Positions 28,487 to 37,223 of a stretch of DNA of 64,000 nucleotides are shown here, piece after piece; position 1 is the stretch's first letter; each line of letters opens with the position of its first letter. The translations under genes and the position numbers were made by a program. The notes beneath the pieces are model-generated. The model was not told the origin of the DNA, did not search any database, and saw only the letters and a list, made by a program, of their open reading frames with translations. This DNA is from Erysipelotrichaceae bacterium (lineage in GTDB: Bacteria; Bacillota_I; Bacilli_A; Erysipelotrichales; Erysipelotrichaceae). The DNA lies in NCBI GenBank assembly GCA_017419165.1, contig JAFOLW010000028.1:1-64000 (forward strand). The letters are read 5' to 3'.

Positions 28487-29292
28487 AAGACGTGCCTCCG
28501 GACGAATTTGGCGAAACCGTCTTGCGCGCAGCCTTCTTCGGTGACGTATTCGGCGATTTTTTTGGTGTTCTCGTTGCCGTCGGAAAGACAGACGCCGTGG
28601 CTGATCTTCAGCATCTCGTTGTCGTTGTCCGTATCGCCGAAGGAAAGGACGTCATCCATGGAAATGCCGTGCATAGCGCAGTATTGTTTCAATGCATAGC
28701 CTTTGTTGGAATTTTTATGGGAGAATTCCAAAAGGTCTTTCTGCGTATTGAAGCCGATGTAGGGCTTGTCTTTGAGCAGTTTGAGTTTTTCATGGATCGC
28801 TTCATCGTATTTCAGATCGTAGCGGAACATGATGCCGCAGTTATCCTGGCCATAGAAGACCGACAGGTCATCGGTGACTTCGTATTTCCGGCGGTTCTTG
28901 TAGGCGGAATACCAGGCACGGTCGGTATCGCTGGAGGCGATGTAGCGGCCGGGCAGATACATGTGGATATTGGCATCGAATTCAGCCATGAAATCGATGA
29001 TCTCTTTGATCCATTCTTTTTTCAGTCTGTTGAACTCGTAGTGTTCATCGCTGCTGAAGTCGATGAGCTGGCAGCCGTTCCAGCCGATGATGAAATCGAA
29101 TTGCCGGTGAGCGTTCCAGATCTTATATTTGTCGGTCAGGTCATCTGCCGGCCGTCCGCTGGCCAGTCCGAAAAGGATGCCTTTATCCTGGATCGCTTTG
29201 ATCGTATCCAGGGTGTAAGCGGAAGGATTGACGGCAGTCTTGGCGAGCGTGCCGTCGATGTCGGCGGCGATGACTTTGATGTTTTCGAACAT
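28483..29292 (-). CDS. HAD-IIB (Cof-type) phosphatase
   Basis: 269 residues with motif I IAADIDGTLAK, motif II FGLASGRPAD, Lys of motif III in NSNKGYALK and motif IV SFGDTDNDNEML. It is a paralog of the following gene and the first of the operon. A TATAAT on the minus strand (29301-29306) ends 8 bases before the ATG, indicating a leaderless transcript divergent from the Gfo/Idh gene. Confidence 0.9.
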   Translation of the reverse strand: MFENIKVIAADIDGTLAKTAVNPSAYTLDTIKAIQDKGILFGLASGRPADDLTDKYKIWNAHRQFDFIIGWNGCQLIDFSSDEHYEFNRLKKEWIKEIIDFMAEFDANIHMYLPGRYIASSDTDRAWYSAYKNRRKYEVTDDLSVFYGQDNCGIMFRYDLKYDEAIHEKLKLLKDKPYIGFNTQKDLLEFSHKNSNKGYALKQYCAMHGISMDDVLSFGDTDNDNEMLKISHGVCLSDGNENTKKIAEYVTEEGCAQDGFAKFVRRHVL

Positions 29293-29300
29293 ACGTCATC

Positions 29301-29334
29301 ATTATAGCATTGAGTCTTCTTTTCCATGTACAAT
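29301..29334. promoter_or_regulatory. Divergent pair of leaderless promoters
   Basis: ATTATA at 29301-29306 is a minus-strand TATAAT serving the HAD gene start at 29292. TACAAT at 29329-29334 serves the plus-strand ATG at 29341, only 6 bases further. The two start codons are just 48 bases apart. Confidence 0.55.
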
Positions 29335-29340
29335 GGAGAT

Positions 29341-30318
29341 ATGGATAAGATCAATATCGGTATCATCGGTTCAGGATTCATCGTTCCTGTTTTCATCGGC
29401 GCCTGCAGGCAGTTCGATGTCTTTCATCTGCGGGCGATCTGGGGAAGGCATGAGGAAAAGCTCCTGCATTTCAAGGATGAGGTCGATTATCATACGACCG
29501 ATCTGGAAAAGATCATGGCCGATGAAGACATCGATGTCATTTATGTGGCACTGCCCAACAAGCTGCATTACGAATATGCCCTGAAGGCTCTTGAACATGA
29601 CAAGCACGTCATCGTGGAAAAGCCGTTCACCGTTTACCACAAGGAAGCCAAGAAGCTCATCGGCCTGGCGGAAACGAAGGGAAAGATCATCTTCGAAGCC
29701 ATACCTTCCGGCTATTCCGTGCCGTACAAGGAAGCCAGGGAACATCTGGATGAGCTCGGTGAGATCCGCCTTGTCATCTGCAACTTCTCGCAATATTCAA
29801 GGCGCTATGACAAGTTCAAGAACGGCATCGTCCTTCCGGCGTTCGACAAGAAACTGGCCGGCGGGGCTTTGATGGATCTCGGGGTCTATAACGTGCGCTT
29901 CGTGATCTCCGCCTTCGGCATGCCTAAAAACGTCGAATATCGCGCCAATAAGAGAAAAGGCGTGGATACTTCCGGTGTCCTGGTCATGGATTACGGGAAG
30001 TTCAAGGCGGTCTGCATCGCGGCGAAGGACTGCAAAGCGGAATCGTACGGTCTCATACAGGGGGATCAAGGCTATCTTCGCTGCAACACGACGACCAGCC
30101 GTGCGGCCGATTTGACTTTGCATCTCAATGACGGCAAAGAACTGTCGTTTACCCAGGAGGAACAGGGGGAATTCGCTTCCTGGAGCTATCAGTTGAAGGA
30201 ATTCATCCGGATCTATGAGCACATGGATCTTGAAAAAGCACGGGAATACAATGAGCTGACGCTGATCGAGACGAAGGTCATCGAAAAGGCTCTGAAGTCG
30301 GCGGGTCTGAATTATTAG
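29341..30318 (+). CDS. Gfo/Idh/MocA-family dehydrogenase
   Basis: 325 residues with an N-terminal Rossmann fold (INIGIIGSGFIVPVFI), the YVALPNKLHYEYALKAL segment and the EKPF motif that carries the catalytic Lys. The C-terminal beta domain is typical of NAD-dependent sugar dehydrogenases. I take the ATG at 29341, since an in-frame ATG at 29326 overlaps the -10 box. It is paired with a close paralog 10 bases downstream. Confidence 0.9.
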   Translation: MDKINIGIIGSGFIVPVFIGACRQFDVFHLRAIWGRHEEKLLHFKDEVDYHTTDLEKIMADEDIDVIYVALPNKLHYEYALKALEHDKHVIVEKPFTVYHKEAKKLIGLAETKGKIIFEAIPSGYSVPYKEAREHLDELGEIRLVICNFSQYSRRYDKFKNGIVLPAFDKKLAGGALMDLGVYNVRFVISAFGMPKNVEYRANKRKGVDTSGVLVMDYGKFKAVCIAAKDCKAESYGLIQGDQGYLRCNTTTSRAADLTLHLNDGKELSFTQEEQGEFASWSYQLKEFIRIYEHMDLEKAREYNELTLIETKVIEKALKSAGLNY

Positions 30319-30328
30319 GAGGGAAACC

Positions 30329-31306
30329 ATGATCAATGTAGGTATCATCGGTGCAGGCGGCATCGTTCCGTTCTTCATCGAGACGACAAAGAAAGTCAAA
30401 GGTTACAAGTATGTCGGCATCGCTTCCAGAAGCGAAGAAAAAGTGAGGGCCGTCAAGGAAAAGTACGGGATCTCGTATCATACGACGGACAATGATGTCG
30501 TTTTGAGCGATCCGAAGATCGACGTCATCTACGTGGCCGTGCCCAATTCCCTGCATTACGAGATCGGCAGGAAGGCATTGGAGAACGGCAAGCATGTCAT
30601 CATGGAGAAACCGTTCTGTGCCAATTACCGGGAAGCGAAGAAGCTGATCGATCTGGCCAATGAGAAGGGGCTCATCATCTTTGACGCGGTGACGATGCTG
30701 CACATGCCAAACTATGCCAAGATCAAGGACCTGATCAAGGAAGTCGGGGACCTGAAGATGGTCGACATCAATTTTTCGCAATACTCTTCCCGCTACGACA
30801 AGTTCAAGAAAGGCATCATCTTACCGGCGCTGGACCGCAAGATGGCAGGCGGAGCTTTGATGGATCTGGGCATCTACAACATCAATTTCACGCTCGGACT
30901 CTTCGGCATGCCCAAGAAGGTGGAGTATTACGCCAATAAGAAAAAGGGCATCGACACCTCCGGCGTGCTGATCATGGACTACGGAAACTTCAAGGTCAAT
31001 GCGGTCTGCGCCAAGGACTGCAAGGCGCCGCTGCTGGTCTGCATACAGGGCGACAAGGGCTTCATCCGAAGCAGTGATGCTTCAAGCGTCCTGAAGAAAG
31101 TGGAACTGGTCGACAATGCCGGCAAAGTCAAAGAGTATGCCTTGAACAAATATCCGGATGTGCCGCATTACGATGAATACGTGATGTTCAAGAAGCTCTT
31201 CAGTCAGAAGGATCTGGAGACGGCAAGGAAGTTCAATGAGCTGACGCTGATGACCATGAAGGTGCTCGACAAGGCTCTGAAGAGCGCACAGATCGATTTC
31301 AAGTGA
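30329..31306 (+). CDS. Gfo/Idh/MocA-family dehydrogenase (paralog)
   Basis: 325 residues, same length as its neighbour and roughly half identical by eye, including INVGIIGAGGIVPFFI, YVAVPNSLHYEIGRKAL, MEKPF and AGGALMDLGIYNINF. A tandem duplication is evident. TTAGGAGGG precedes the ATG. Retention of both suggests different sugar substrates or a two-step oxidation-reduction. Confidence 0.92.
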   Translation: MINVGIIGAGGIVPFFIETTKKVKGYKYVGIASRSEEKVRAVKEKYGISYHTTDNDVVLSDPKIDVIYVAVPNSLHYEIGRKALENGKHVIMEKPFCANYREAKKLIDLANEKGLIIFDAVTMLHMPNYAKIKDLIKEVGDLKMVDINFSQYSSRYDKFKKGIILPALDRKMAGGALMDLGIYNINFTLGLFGMPKKVEYYANKKKGIDTSGVLIMDYGNFKVNAVCAKDCKAPLLVCIQGDKGFIRSSDASSVLKKVELVDNAGKVKEYALNKYPDVPHYDEYVMFKKLFSQKDLETARKFNELTLMTMKVLDKALKSAQIDFK

Positions 31307-31328
31307 AGAAGGCGAAAGCCTTCTTTTA
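31307..31328 (+). terminator. Terminator after the Gfo/Idh pair
   Basis: AGAAGGC (31307-31313) pairs with GCCTTCT (31318-31324), loop GAAA, then TTTAA. Confidence 0.75.
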
Positions 31329-31429
31329 ATATGAGCCGAAGGGCTGCGCTCCGATCTCACGGATCGGAAAGAATATAAAAATTTTTTTAAATTTTATGTT
31401 TACAAAAATGCCCGTATTTAAAGGCTTTT

Positions 31430-31462
31430 GTTAAATTTCTGTGTGAAAATCGTGTGAAAGGC
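31430..31462 (+). promoter_or_regulatory. 11-bp direct repeats upstream of the ABC transporter
   Basis: GTTAAATTTCT (31430), GTGTGAAAATC (31441) and GTGTGAAAGGC (31452) have exact 11-base spacing and stop 3 bases before the -35. The spacing and position are those of OmpR/PhoB-family activator sites. The same units occur at 20857 and 60546. Confidence 0.6.
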
Positions 31463-31465
31463 CTC

Positions 31466-31507
31466 TTAACATGGCTACCGGTTGGTGTTATAATGTAAAC
31501 GCTTGCT
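31466..31507 (+). promoter_or_regulatory. ABC transporter promoter with cre box
   Basis: The -35 is TTAACA (31466-31471) and the -10 is TATAAT (31489-31494), with a 17-base spacer. TGTAAACGCTTGCT at 31494-31507 fits the cre consensus and covers the transcription start, a position where CcpA represses. Confidence 0.75.
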
Positions 31508-31544
31508 ATAGCAAGGGGCTATTACTAGAAAGAAGGATAATTAA

Positions 31545-32894
31545 ATGAAAAAGATTCTGATGGTAATGCTGAGCATCGTTTTGGCATTAACGACTTTTGT
31601 CGGCTGCTCACCTAAAGAACAACCGGCACCTTCCGGCGGAGACGCATCCAACCTTTCCGCCGTACAGCAGATCATCGCTGAAGCTCAGGGAATGACTCTG
31701 GAAGAACTGGCGAAGAAAGCGATCGAAGAATCCAACGGCAAGACATTCTATGGCGTCGGTAACTCTTCCCGCGGCAAATCCGCACTTCCTCTGTTCATCG
31801 AATATCTGCAGACGATCGATTCCAGCTACAAGCTCGACTTCGAATGGCAGCAGCCGAAGAACAACAAGATCTTCGATCAGCTGACCGCCGACAGCTTGAA
31901 GGAGACCGGCACATTCGCCATGACTCTGATCCAGGACGGCAACCAGATCGAATCCAAGATGGTCCAGACAGGCGTTCTGGATACCTTCATCCCGAAAGAG
32001 TGGGCGGAAGCCAACGGTACGACGCCGGAGGCTTACGAAGGTTATCTGCCTTTGCAGACACTGAACAAGATCTTCGAATACAACTGTGTCAATCCGGACA
32101 AGACCTATGACAACTGCTGGGACTTCGTTGCCGAAGGTGAACACGGTCTGTTCATGGATATCGATTCCGAGATCGTCGGCAAGAACTTCTTATATATGCT
32201 GACGAAGGACGAGTATTCCGCATATCTGAAGGATGCTTATGACAAGCTCTCTGCCGAGGAACAGGCATACTTCCAGCCGACGGTCGACGCCATGGCAAAA
32301 GATGCTGAGGAATTAGGCTTAGGCGAAAACGGCAAATACGCTCTGGCTTGGATCAAGCTCTGGGTCAACAGCTACAATGCCGTGACCGATGACGGCCCGA
32401 TCTGCAACACTCTGGTCGATGCATCCGCTGTCGATAAATTCGGTCTTCTGGTCTATTCCAAGGTCCGTTCCGTCGAAGAGACCGATACCGTTTCCGTCAA
32501 CAACATCAAGGTCGCCGCTTACCAGCCGGGTTACGAAGGCATCGGCGGCTACGCATATTGCCACTATCTGTTCGTTACCGATAACTCACCGCTTCCTTGG
32601 ACGGCTTGTGCGTTCATTGCTTACATGACCGAGACCGTCGACGGTTTCTCTGCATGGGGCAAGGACTTAGGCGGTTACTCTTCCAACCCGGAAGTCGCAA
32701 AGGGCACCGAAGAGAAGTATCACCACTCTGAAGGCTTATCCGCAAAGGTCGCATGCGAGACCACGATGGATAAGGGCTATGACTGGTGGACGACGGACGG
32801 CAAACTGGTCGTCGAAGATCCGAAGTACTGCGCATCCGTTGCCTTCACTGTCGGTTCCTGGATCGAAATGCTCGATAAGTATACTCCGGAATAA
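31545..32894 (+). CDS. ABC transporter substrate-binding lipoprotein
   Basis: 449 residues. Residues 1-21 are a lipoprotein signal (MKKILMVMLSIVLALTTFVGC) with lipobox TFVGC and Cys21 as the lipidated residue. After a Pro/Ser-rich linker comes an extracellular solute-binding fold of the iron/polyamine/phospho-sugar class (ESNGKTFYGVGNSSRGK and on). The ligand is not readable. GAAGGA is the ribosome binding site. A hairpin after the gene likely lets it be made in excess over the permease. Confidence 0.85.
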   Translation: MKKILMVMLSIVLALTTFVGCSPKEQPAPSGGDASNLSAVQQIIAEAQGMTLEELAKKAIEESNGKTFYGVGNSSRGKSALPLFIEYLQTIDSSYKLDFEWQQPKNNKIFDQLTADSLKETGTFAMTLIQDGNQIESKMVQTGVLDTFIPKEWAEANGTTPEAYEGYLPLQTLNKIFEYNCVNPDKTYDNCWDFVAEGEHGLFMDIDSEIVGKNFLYMLTKDEYSAYLKDAYDKLSAEEQAYFQPTVDAMAKDAEELGLGENGKYALAWIKLWVNSYNAVTDDGPICNTLVDASAVDKFGLLVYSKVRSVEETDTVSVNNIKVAAYQPGYEGIGGYAYCHYLFVTDNSPLPWTACAFIAYMTETVDGFSAWGKDLGGYSSNPEVAKGTEEKYHHSEGLSAKVACETTMDKGYDWWTTDGKLVVEDPKYCASVAFTVGSWIEMLDKYTPE

Positions 32895-32933
32895 GCTGTA
32901 AAAGTTTTTAGGAGTATTCATCAGTAAATGACG

Positions 32934-32970
32934 TAGTGCCTTTGTAGTTAATATCTACGAAGGCACTTTC
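32934..32970 (+). terminator. Intercistronic hairpin between binding protein and permease
   Basis: AGTGCCTTTGTAG (32934-32946) pairs with CTACGAAGGCACT (32954-32966), followed by TTCTATAA. It probably acts as a partial terminator or stabilises the binding-protein message. Confidence 0.7.
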
Positions 32971-32987
32971 TATAAGAGAGGTAACTT

Positions 32988-34793
32988 ATGTCGAAATCAA
33001 TGAAAATCCGTCTGAACTCTTTGAAGACGTATCTCAGTAAGCCTCAAAACATCATCCTGATCCTGACGGGCATCTTAGTGACGTTCACGACGATCGCCCC
33101 GATCTATGCGATCATCCGCGATACTTTCCAGGTCCATCCGGGCACCATCGACCAGTATCTGTCAGGCAAGGCGAGCGGTTATACCATCGCCAACTATACC
33201 GATCTGTTCACTTCCCGACTGGCCAAGACCAATCTGTGGACGCCGTTGATGAATACGACGATCCTGGCGATCGGTTCCTGTACCTTTGCGATCCTGTTCG
33301 GCGGCGTCTTCGCTTATCTGATCACCAGGACCAACATGGCGTTCAAGAAGTATCTGAGTTCGATCTTCATCTTCCCGTACATCATGCCGCAGTGGACGCT
33401 GGCCGTCGTATGGCAGAACCTGTTCAACTCCAATCAGGTCACCGGGACGTCCAACGGCTTGCTGGCATCGTTATTCAACATCACGATGCCGGCCTGGTGG
33501 TGCGTGGGGCTCTTCCCCTGCATCATCGTCTTAGGCATGCACTATGCGCCGTTCGCCTATATCCTGATCGGCGGCATCTTCAAGAACATGGATGCAAACC
33601 TCGAGGAGGCGGCAACGATCCTGGATACGCCGCGCTGGAAGATCTTCACGCGCGTCACGATCCCGATGGTCAAACCTGCCATCCTGTCGACGATCCTGCT
33701 GGTCGCGGGTTCGACGATCGGTTCCTATCCGGTCCCGCACTATCTGGGCCTGACGACGCTGGCGACCAAGTATGTCTCGATGAACGACAAGTATACGGGC
33801 GAAGCATCGATCATCGGCATCATCATGATGCTGTTCGGTGTGGCGATCATGTATCTCAACCAGAGGTCACTGCATTCCCGCAAGTCCTATACGACCGTCA
33901 CCGGTAAGTCCGGTCAGACGACCAAGGTCAATCTGGGCTCCGGAAGATATATCATCGCGGTCATCTTTGTGATCATCACGTTCTTCACATCGATCTACCC
34001 GATCATCTCCTTCGCCTTTGAGACTTTCTTACCGAATCCGGGCGACTATTCCTTCCTGTATACGGGCAATACCAACAACCTGACCACCAAATGGTGGGTG
34101 ACCAATGAGAACGTCACCGAAAACGGTATGTACGGTCAGATGGGTATCCTTCATAACAAGACGATCTGGCATGCCTTCGGCGGCACAGTCTTAGTCTCGA
34201 TCATCTGCTGTCTGACGGCCGGTGTCATCGGAACTTTGATCGGTTATGCGGTATCGAAGGACCGTCACAGCAAGCTGGCAAGCTATGTCAACTCCATGGC
34301 CTTCCTGCCTTACCTGATGCCGTCGGTCGCCGTCGGTGCGGCTTACTTCATCCTGTTCTCTTCGGGAAAGGTGAACCTGTTCAATACCTATACCGCGCTG
34401 ATCATCGTCGGTACGGTCAAGTATATCCCGTTCGCTTCCAGGAGCTCTCTGAACTCGATGCTGCAGCTGTCCAATGAGATCGAGGAGTCAGCCATCATCC
34501 AGGACGTCCCCTGGATCAAACGCATGACCAGGATCATCATCCCGATCCAGAAGTCTTCAATCGTTTCCGGTTTCCTGCTTCCGTTCATGACCTGTCTGAG
34601 AGAACTGTCTCTGTTCATGCTGCTGTGTGTGCAGGGCTTCATCTTATCCACGACGCTGGATTATTTCGATGAAATGGGTCTCTATGCGTTCTCGAGCGGC
34701 ATCAACCTGATACTGATCGTGACGATCTTAATTTCCAACTATGCAGTCAATAAGATCACCGGCGCAAGCCTGGATGAAGGAATTGGAGGATAA
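32988..34793 (+). CDS. ABC transporter permease, two fused domains
   Basis: 601 residues containing two binding-protein-dependent permease domains of about six helices each. The EAA loops that dock the ATPase are EEAATILDTPRWKIF near 205 and EIEESAIIQDVPWIKRM near 500. Fused permeases of this kind occur in FbpB-like importers, including AfuB of the AfuABC hexose-phosphate system. The fused form means only one permease gene is needed with the ATPase that follows 5 bases later. Confidence 0.88.
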   Translation: MSKSMKIRLNSLKTYLSKPQNIILILTGILVTFTTIAPIYAIIRDTFQVHPGTIDQYLSGKASGYTIANYTDLFTSRLAKTNLWTPLMNTTILAIGSCTFAILFGGVFAYLITRTNMAFKKYLSSIFIFPYIMPQWTLAVVWQNLFNSNQVTGTSNGLLASLFNITMPAWWCVGLFPCIIVLGMHYAPFAYILIGGIFKNMDANLEEAATILDTPRWKIFTRVTIPMVKPAILSTILLVAGSTIGSYPVPHYLGLTTLATKYVSMNDKYTGEASIIGIIMMLFGVAIMYLNQRSLHSRKSYTTVTGKSGQTTKVNLGSGRYIIAVIFVIITFFTSIYPIISFAFETFLPNPGDYSFLYTGNTNNLTTKWWVTNENVTENGMYGQMGILHNKTIWHAFGGTVLVSIICCLTAGVIGTLIGYAVSKDRHSKLASYVNSMAFLPYLMPSVAVGAAYFILFSSGKVNLFNTYTALIIVGTVKYIPFASRSSLNSMLQLSNEIEESAIIQDVPWIKRMTRIIIPIQKSSIVSGFLLPFMTCLRELSLFMLLCVQGFILSTTLDYFDEMGLYAFSSGINLILIVTILISNYAVNKITGASLDEGIGG

Positions 34794-34797
34794 TACA

Positions 34798-36441
34798 ATG
34801 CCAAAAATCGTACTGGAACACGTTACGAAACGTTATGACAGATTCTATGCAGTCGATGACCTCAACCTGGTCATCGAAGATAATGCGTTCGTCACTCTGC
34901 TGGGTCCTTCGGGCTGCGGCAAGACGACGACTTTAAGGATGATCGCGGGTCTTGAGACCCCGACGACCGGCAAGATCACGATCGGTGACCGCGTCGTGTT
35001 CGATTCTTCGGAAGGCATCAATATCCCGGCCAACAAACGTAAGGTTGGATTTCTCTTCCAGAACTACGCTCTGTGGCCGAACATGACGGTCTATGAGAAC
35101 ATCTCATTCGGTCTGACCAACGTCAAGGAAGCTCTGCCGGTCATCGATTTCGATGCCCGCACTTCCGCCCAGCTGATCAAAGCCCTGCAGAGACCGGCGG
35201 ATATCGCCCGCATCATCAACGAGTGCTACGACAAGAAGGGCAAGCTCGATGAAAAGAAAGCCCTGGTCAAGCTGATCGATGCTTACGAGATCTCGCAGTT
35301 CTCGGCTAAGAAGCTTTTGAGTTACAATCTGCACAAGTCTTCCGATGCCATTGCGGAAGCACAGAAACATGTCGGGGAACTGAATCAGGTCATCGAAGAT
35401 GCCAGGAGGAAGGCTTCGGAAAAAGGCTATACGCTCGATGAAAACTTCACTGCCGTGAAAAACGGCGAAACGGTCAAGGAAGTCCGCAAGCTCACCAAGG
35501 AAGAGATGGATCTTTCCGTAAGAAGAGTCGCCCGTATCGCCAATATCGGCATGTTCATGGACCGTTATCCGGCGGAACTGTCCGGCGGCCAGCAGCAGCG
35601 TGTCGCGATCGCCAGGACTCTGGCACCGGAACCGACCGTCTTGTTCATGGATGAACCGCTGTCCAACCTGGATGCCAAGCTGCGTCTGGAGATGCGTTCC
35701 GAGCTGCAGAGACTGCACCTGGATACCGGATCGACGTTCGTCTATGTCACGCATGACCAGATGGAAGCCATGACGCTGGCGACCAAGATCTGTCTGATCG
35801 ACAACGGCGATCTTCAGCAATACGATGCGCCGCTCGATGTCTACAACAAGCCGAACAACCTCTTCGTTGCCGACTTCGTAGGCAACCCGGCGATCAACTT
35901 CATCGATGCCCGCGGCAAACAGGAGAACGGCGAGTTCGTATTCGATGTCTTCAACGGCAAGAAGCTGCGCTTCATCCCGAATGAGCCGCTGGATATCGGC
36001 GCATGGCGTGAAGGACTGAAGGAAAAGGCGGAAGAAGCGGCGAAGGAACTCAACGAGAAAGCTTCCAAGAAGGGCTATGTCGAGCGTTCCAACAAGGAGA
36101 CTTCGTTCAAGTATCACGTAGCACAGGTCAACGAACCGGAAGACTACGATGATGAGGTCGCCTATACGGATGATGACTATGTCATCGGCATCCGTCCGGA
36201 ATTCGTGGAGATCTCCAAGGATGCGAAATTCGAAGGTGAAGTCTATTCGTCCATGCCGACCGGTATGGAGACGACCGTCCGCGTCGCGATCGGCAATTAT
36301 CTTCTGACCGGTGTCATGTTCGGCGGCGTCGTCTACAAGCTGGGCGACAAAGTCAAGGTCGGTTTCAAGGGAAACAATGCGATCTTGTTCGACCGCAAGT
36401 CTTCGCAGATCATCACCTTAGGTTCTCTGAAAGAAGAATAA
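34798..36441 (+). CDS. ABC transporter ATPase with a large helical-domain insertion
   Basis: 547 residues. Walker A GPSGCGKTT (36-44), Q-loop Gln88, signature LSGGQQQR (261-268), Walker B VLFMDEP (281-287) and H-loop His319 are all intact, typical of PotA/FbpC-type ATPases. Between the Q-loop and the signature there are 173 residues where about 50 are usual; residues about 108-232 are a Lys/Glu-rich, helix-like insertion. The C-terminal regulatory domain also has a charged insertion near 405-460. Start chosen at 34798 (GGAGG upstream). Confidence 0.9.
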   Translation: MPKIVLEHVTKRYDRFYAVDDLNLVIEDNAFVTLLGPSGCGKTTTLRMIAGLETPTTGKITIGDRVVFDSSEGINIPANKRKVGFLFQNYALWPNMTVYENISFGLTNVKEALPVIDFDARTSAQLIKALQRPADIARIINECYDKKGKLDEKKALVKLIDAYEISQFSAKKLLSYNLHKSSDAIAEAQKHVGELNQVIEDARRKASEKGYTLDENFTAVKNGETVKEVRKLTKEEMDLSVRRVARIANIGMFMDRYPAELSGGQQQRVAIARTLAPEPTVLFMDEPLSNLDAKLRLEMRSELQRLHLDTGSTFVYVTHDQMEAMTLATKICLIDNGDLQQYDAPLDVYNKPNNLFVADFVGNPAINFIDARGKQENGEFVFDVFNGKKLRFIPNEPLDIGAWREGLKEKAEEAAKELNEKASKKGYVERSNKETSFKYHVAQVNEPEDYDDEVAYTDDDYVIGIRPEFVEISKDAKFEGEVYSSMPTGMETTVRVAIGNYLLTGVMFGGVVYKLGDKVKVGFKGNNAILFDRKSSQIITLGSLKEE

Positions 36442-36463
36442 GGACAGAAAAGAATAAAAAAAG

Positions 36464-36497
36464 AATGCCATGGAGAAGCTCCATGGCATTTTTCTTT
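36464..36497. terminator. Bidirectional terminator
   Basis: AATGCCATGGAG (36464-36475) pairs with CTCCATGGCATT (36479-36490), loop AAG, flanked by A and T tracts. Confidence 0.88.
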
Positions 36498-36498
36498 C

Positions 36499-37044
36499 TT
36501 AATAGTTGTTTTTGTTTTTGATGATCAGCGAGATCACCGTGATGATGAATCCGACGAAGGTCGCTGCCGCCAGCAGATAGGCTGCATAGAGGTTGATGCC
36601 TTCAAAGTGTTCCTGTCTGGCATAGAAGGGCATCAGGATGCTCAGGGCCAGTAACAGCAGGATCAGGATGGCCAGACGCTGCTTGCTGTAGCCCCTTGCC
36701 ATGTAGAGGAAGACGCTTTCTTTCTTCACCGGCTTGAAGCGCTGGGCGACCGGAAGTTTATAGAAGAAGGTGAAGCGGAACCACATGGCGGCGATCAGAT
36801 ACAGCGCCAGGAAGATGATCGCTGCAGCCAGGTAGTTGATGCGGAACAGCTGTACGCACATCAGCGCCAGCACCAGGCACAGCGGAAGCATGGCTGTATA
36901 GATCGTATAGGTGCTGACATCGGAAGATGTCAGGATATAGCCCTTGCGGCTCAATATATCATAGTAGATCGTGCCCTTTTTCGGATCCTGATAGATGAAG
37001 ATCCCGGACAGGTCACTCGCTTTGATGATCCTTCTTTTCGGCAT
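36499..37044 (-). CDS. Four-helix membrane protein, unknown function
   Basis: 181 residues with a basic N-terminus and about four hydrophobic helices in two pairs (IYTAMLPLCLVLALMCVQLF, then ILILLLLALSILMPF and a last one near the C-terminus). The start is set at 37044 because AAGGGGT precedes it by 9 bases; an upstream in-frame ATG at 37071 overlaps the TATAAT (37070-37075). No family is recognised. Confidence 0.7.
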   Translation of the reverse strand: MPKRRIIKASDLSGIFIYQDPKKGTIYYDILSRKGYILTSSDVSTYTIYTAMLPLCLVLALMCVQLFRINYLAAAIIFLALYLIAAMWFRFTFFYKLPVAQRFKPVKKESVFLYMARGYSKQRLAILILLLLALSILMPFYARQEHFEGINLYAAYLLAAATFVGFIITVISLIIKNKNNY

Positions 37045-37223
37045 GTGAATGTTACCCCTTACCATCTTCATTATACACGTTTTGTTATAGGATGCCGAAA
37101 GATGATCTTTGCGATAAAAGAGAGTCTTGAACGGCAGGCAGATGTGATCTTTGATGCATGAGACCGATGTTCATTCATGTTTGAACAATAGTGATAAGAT
37201 AAAGATGAGGAGATAAAGAAAAA

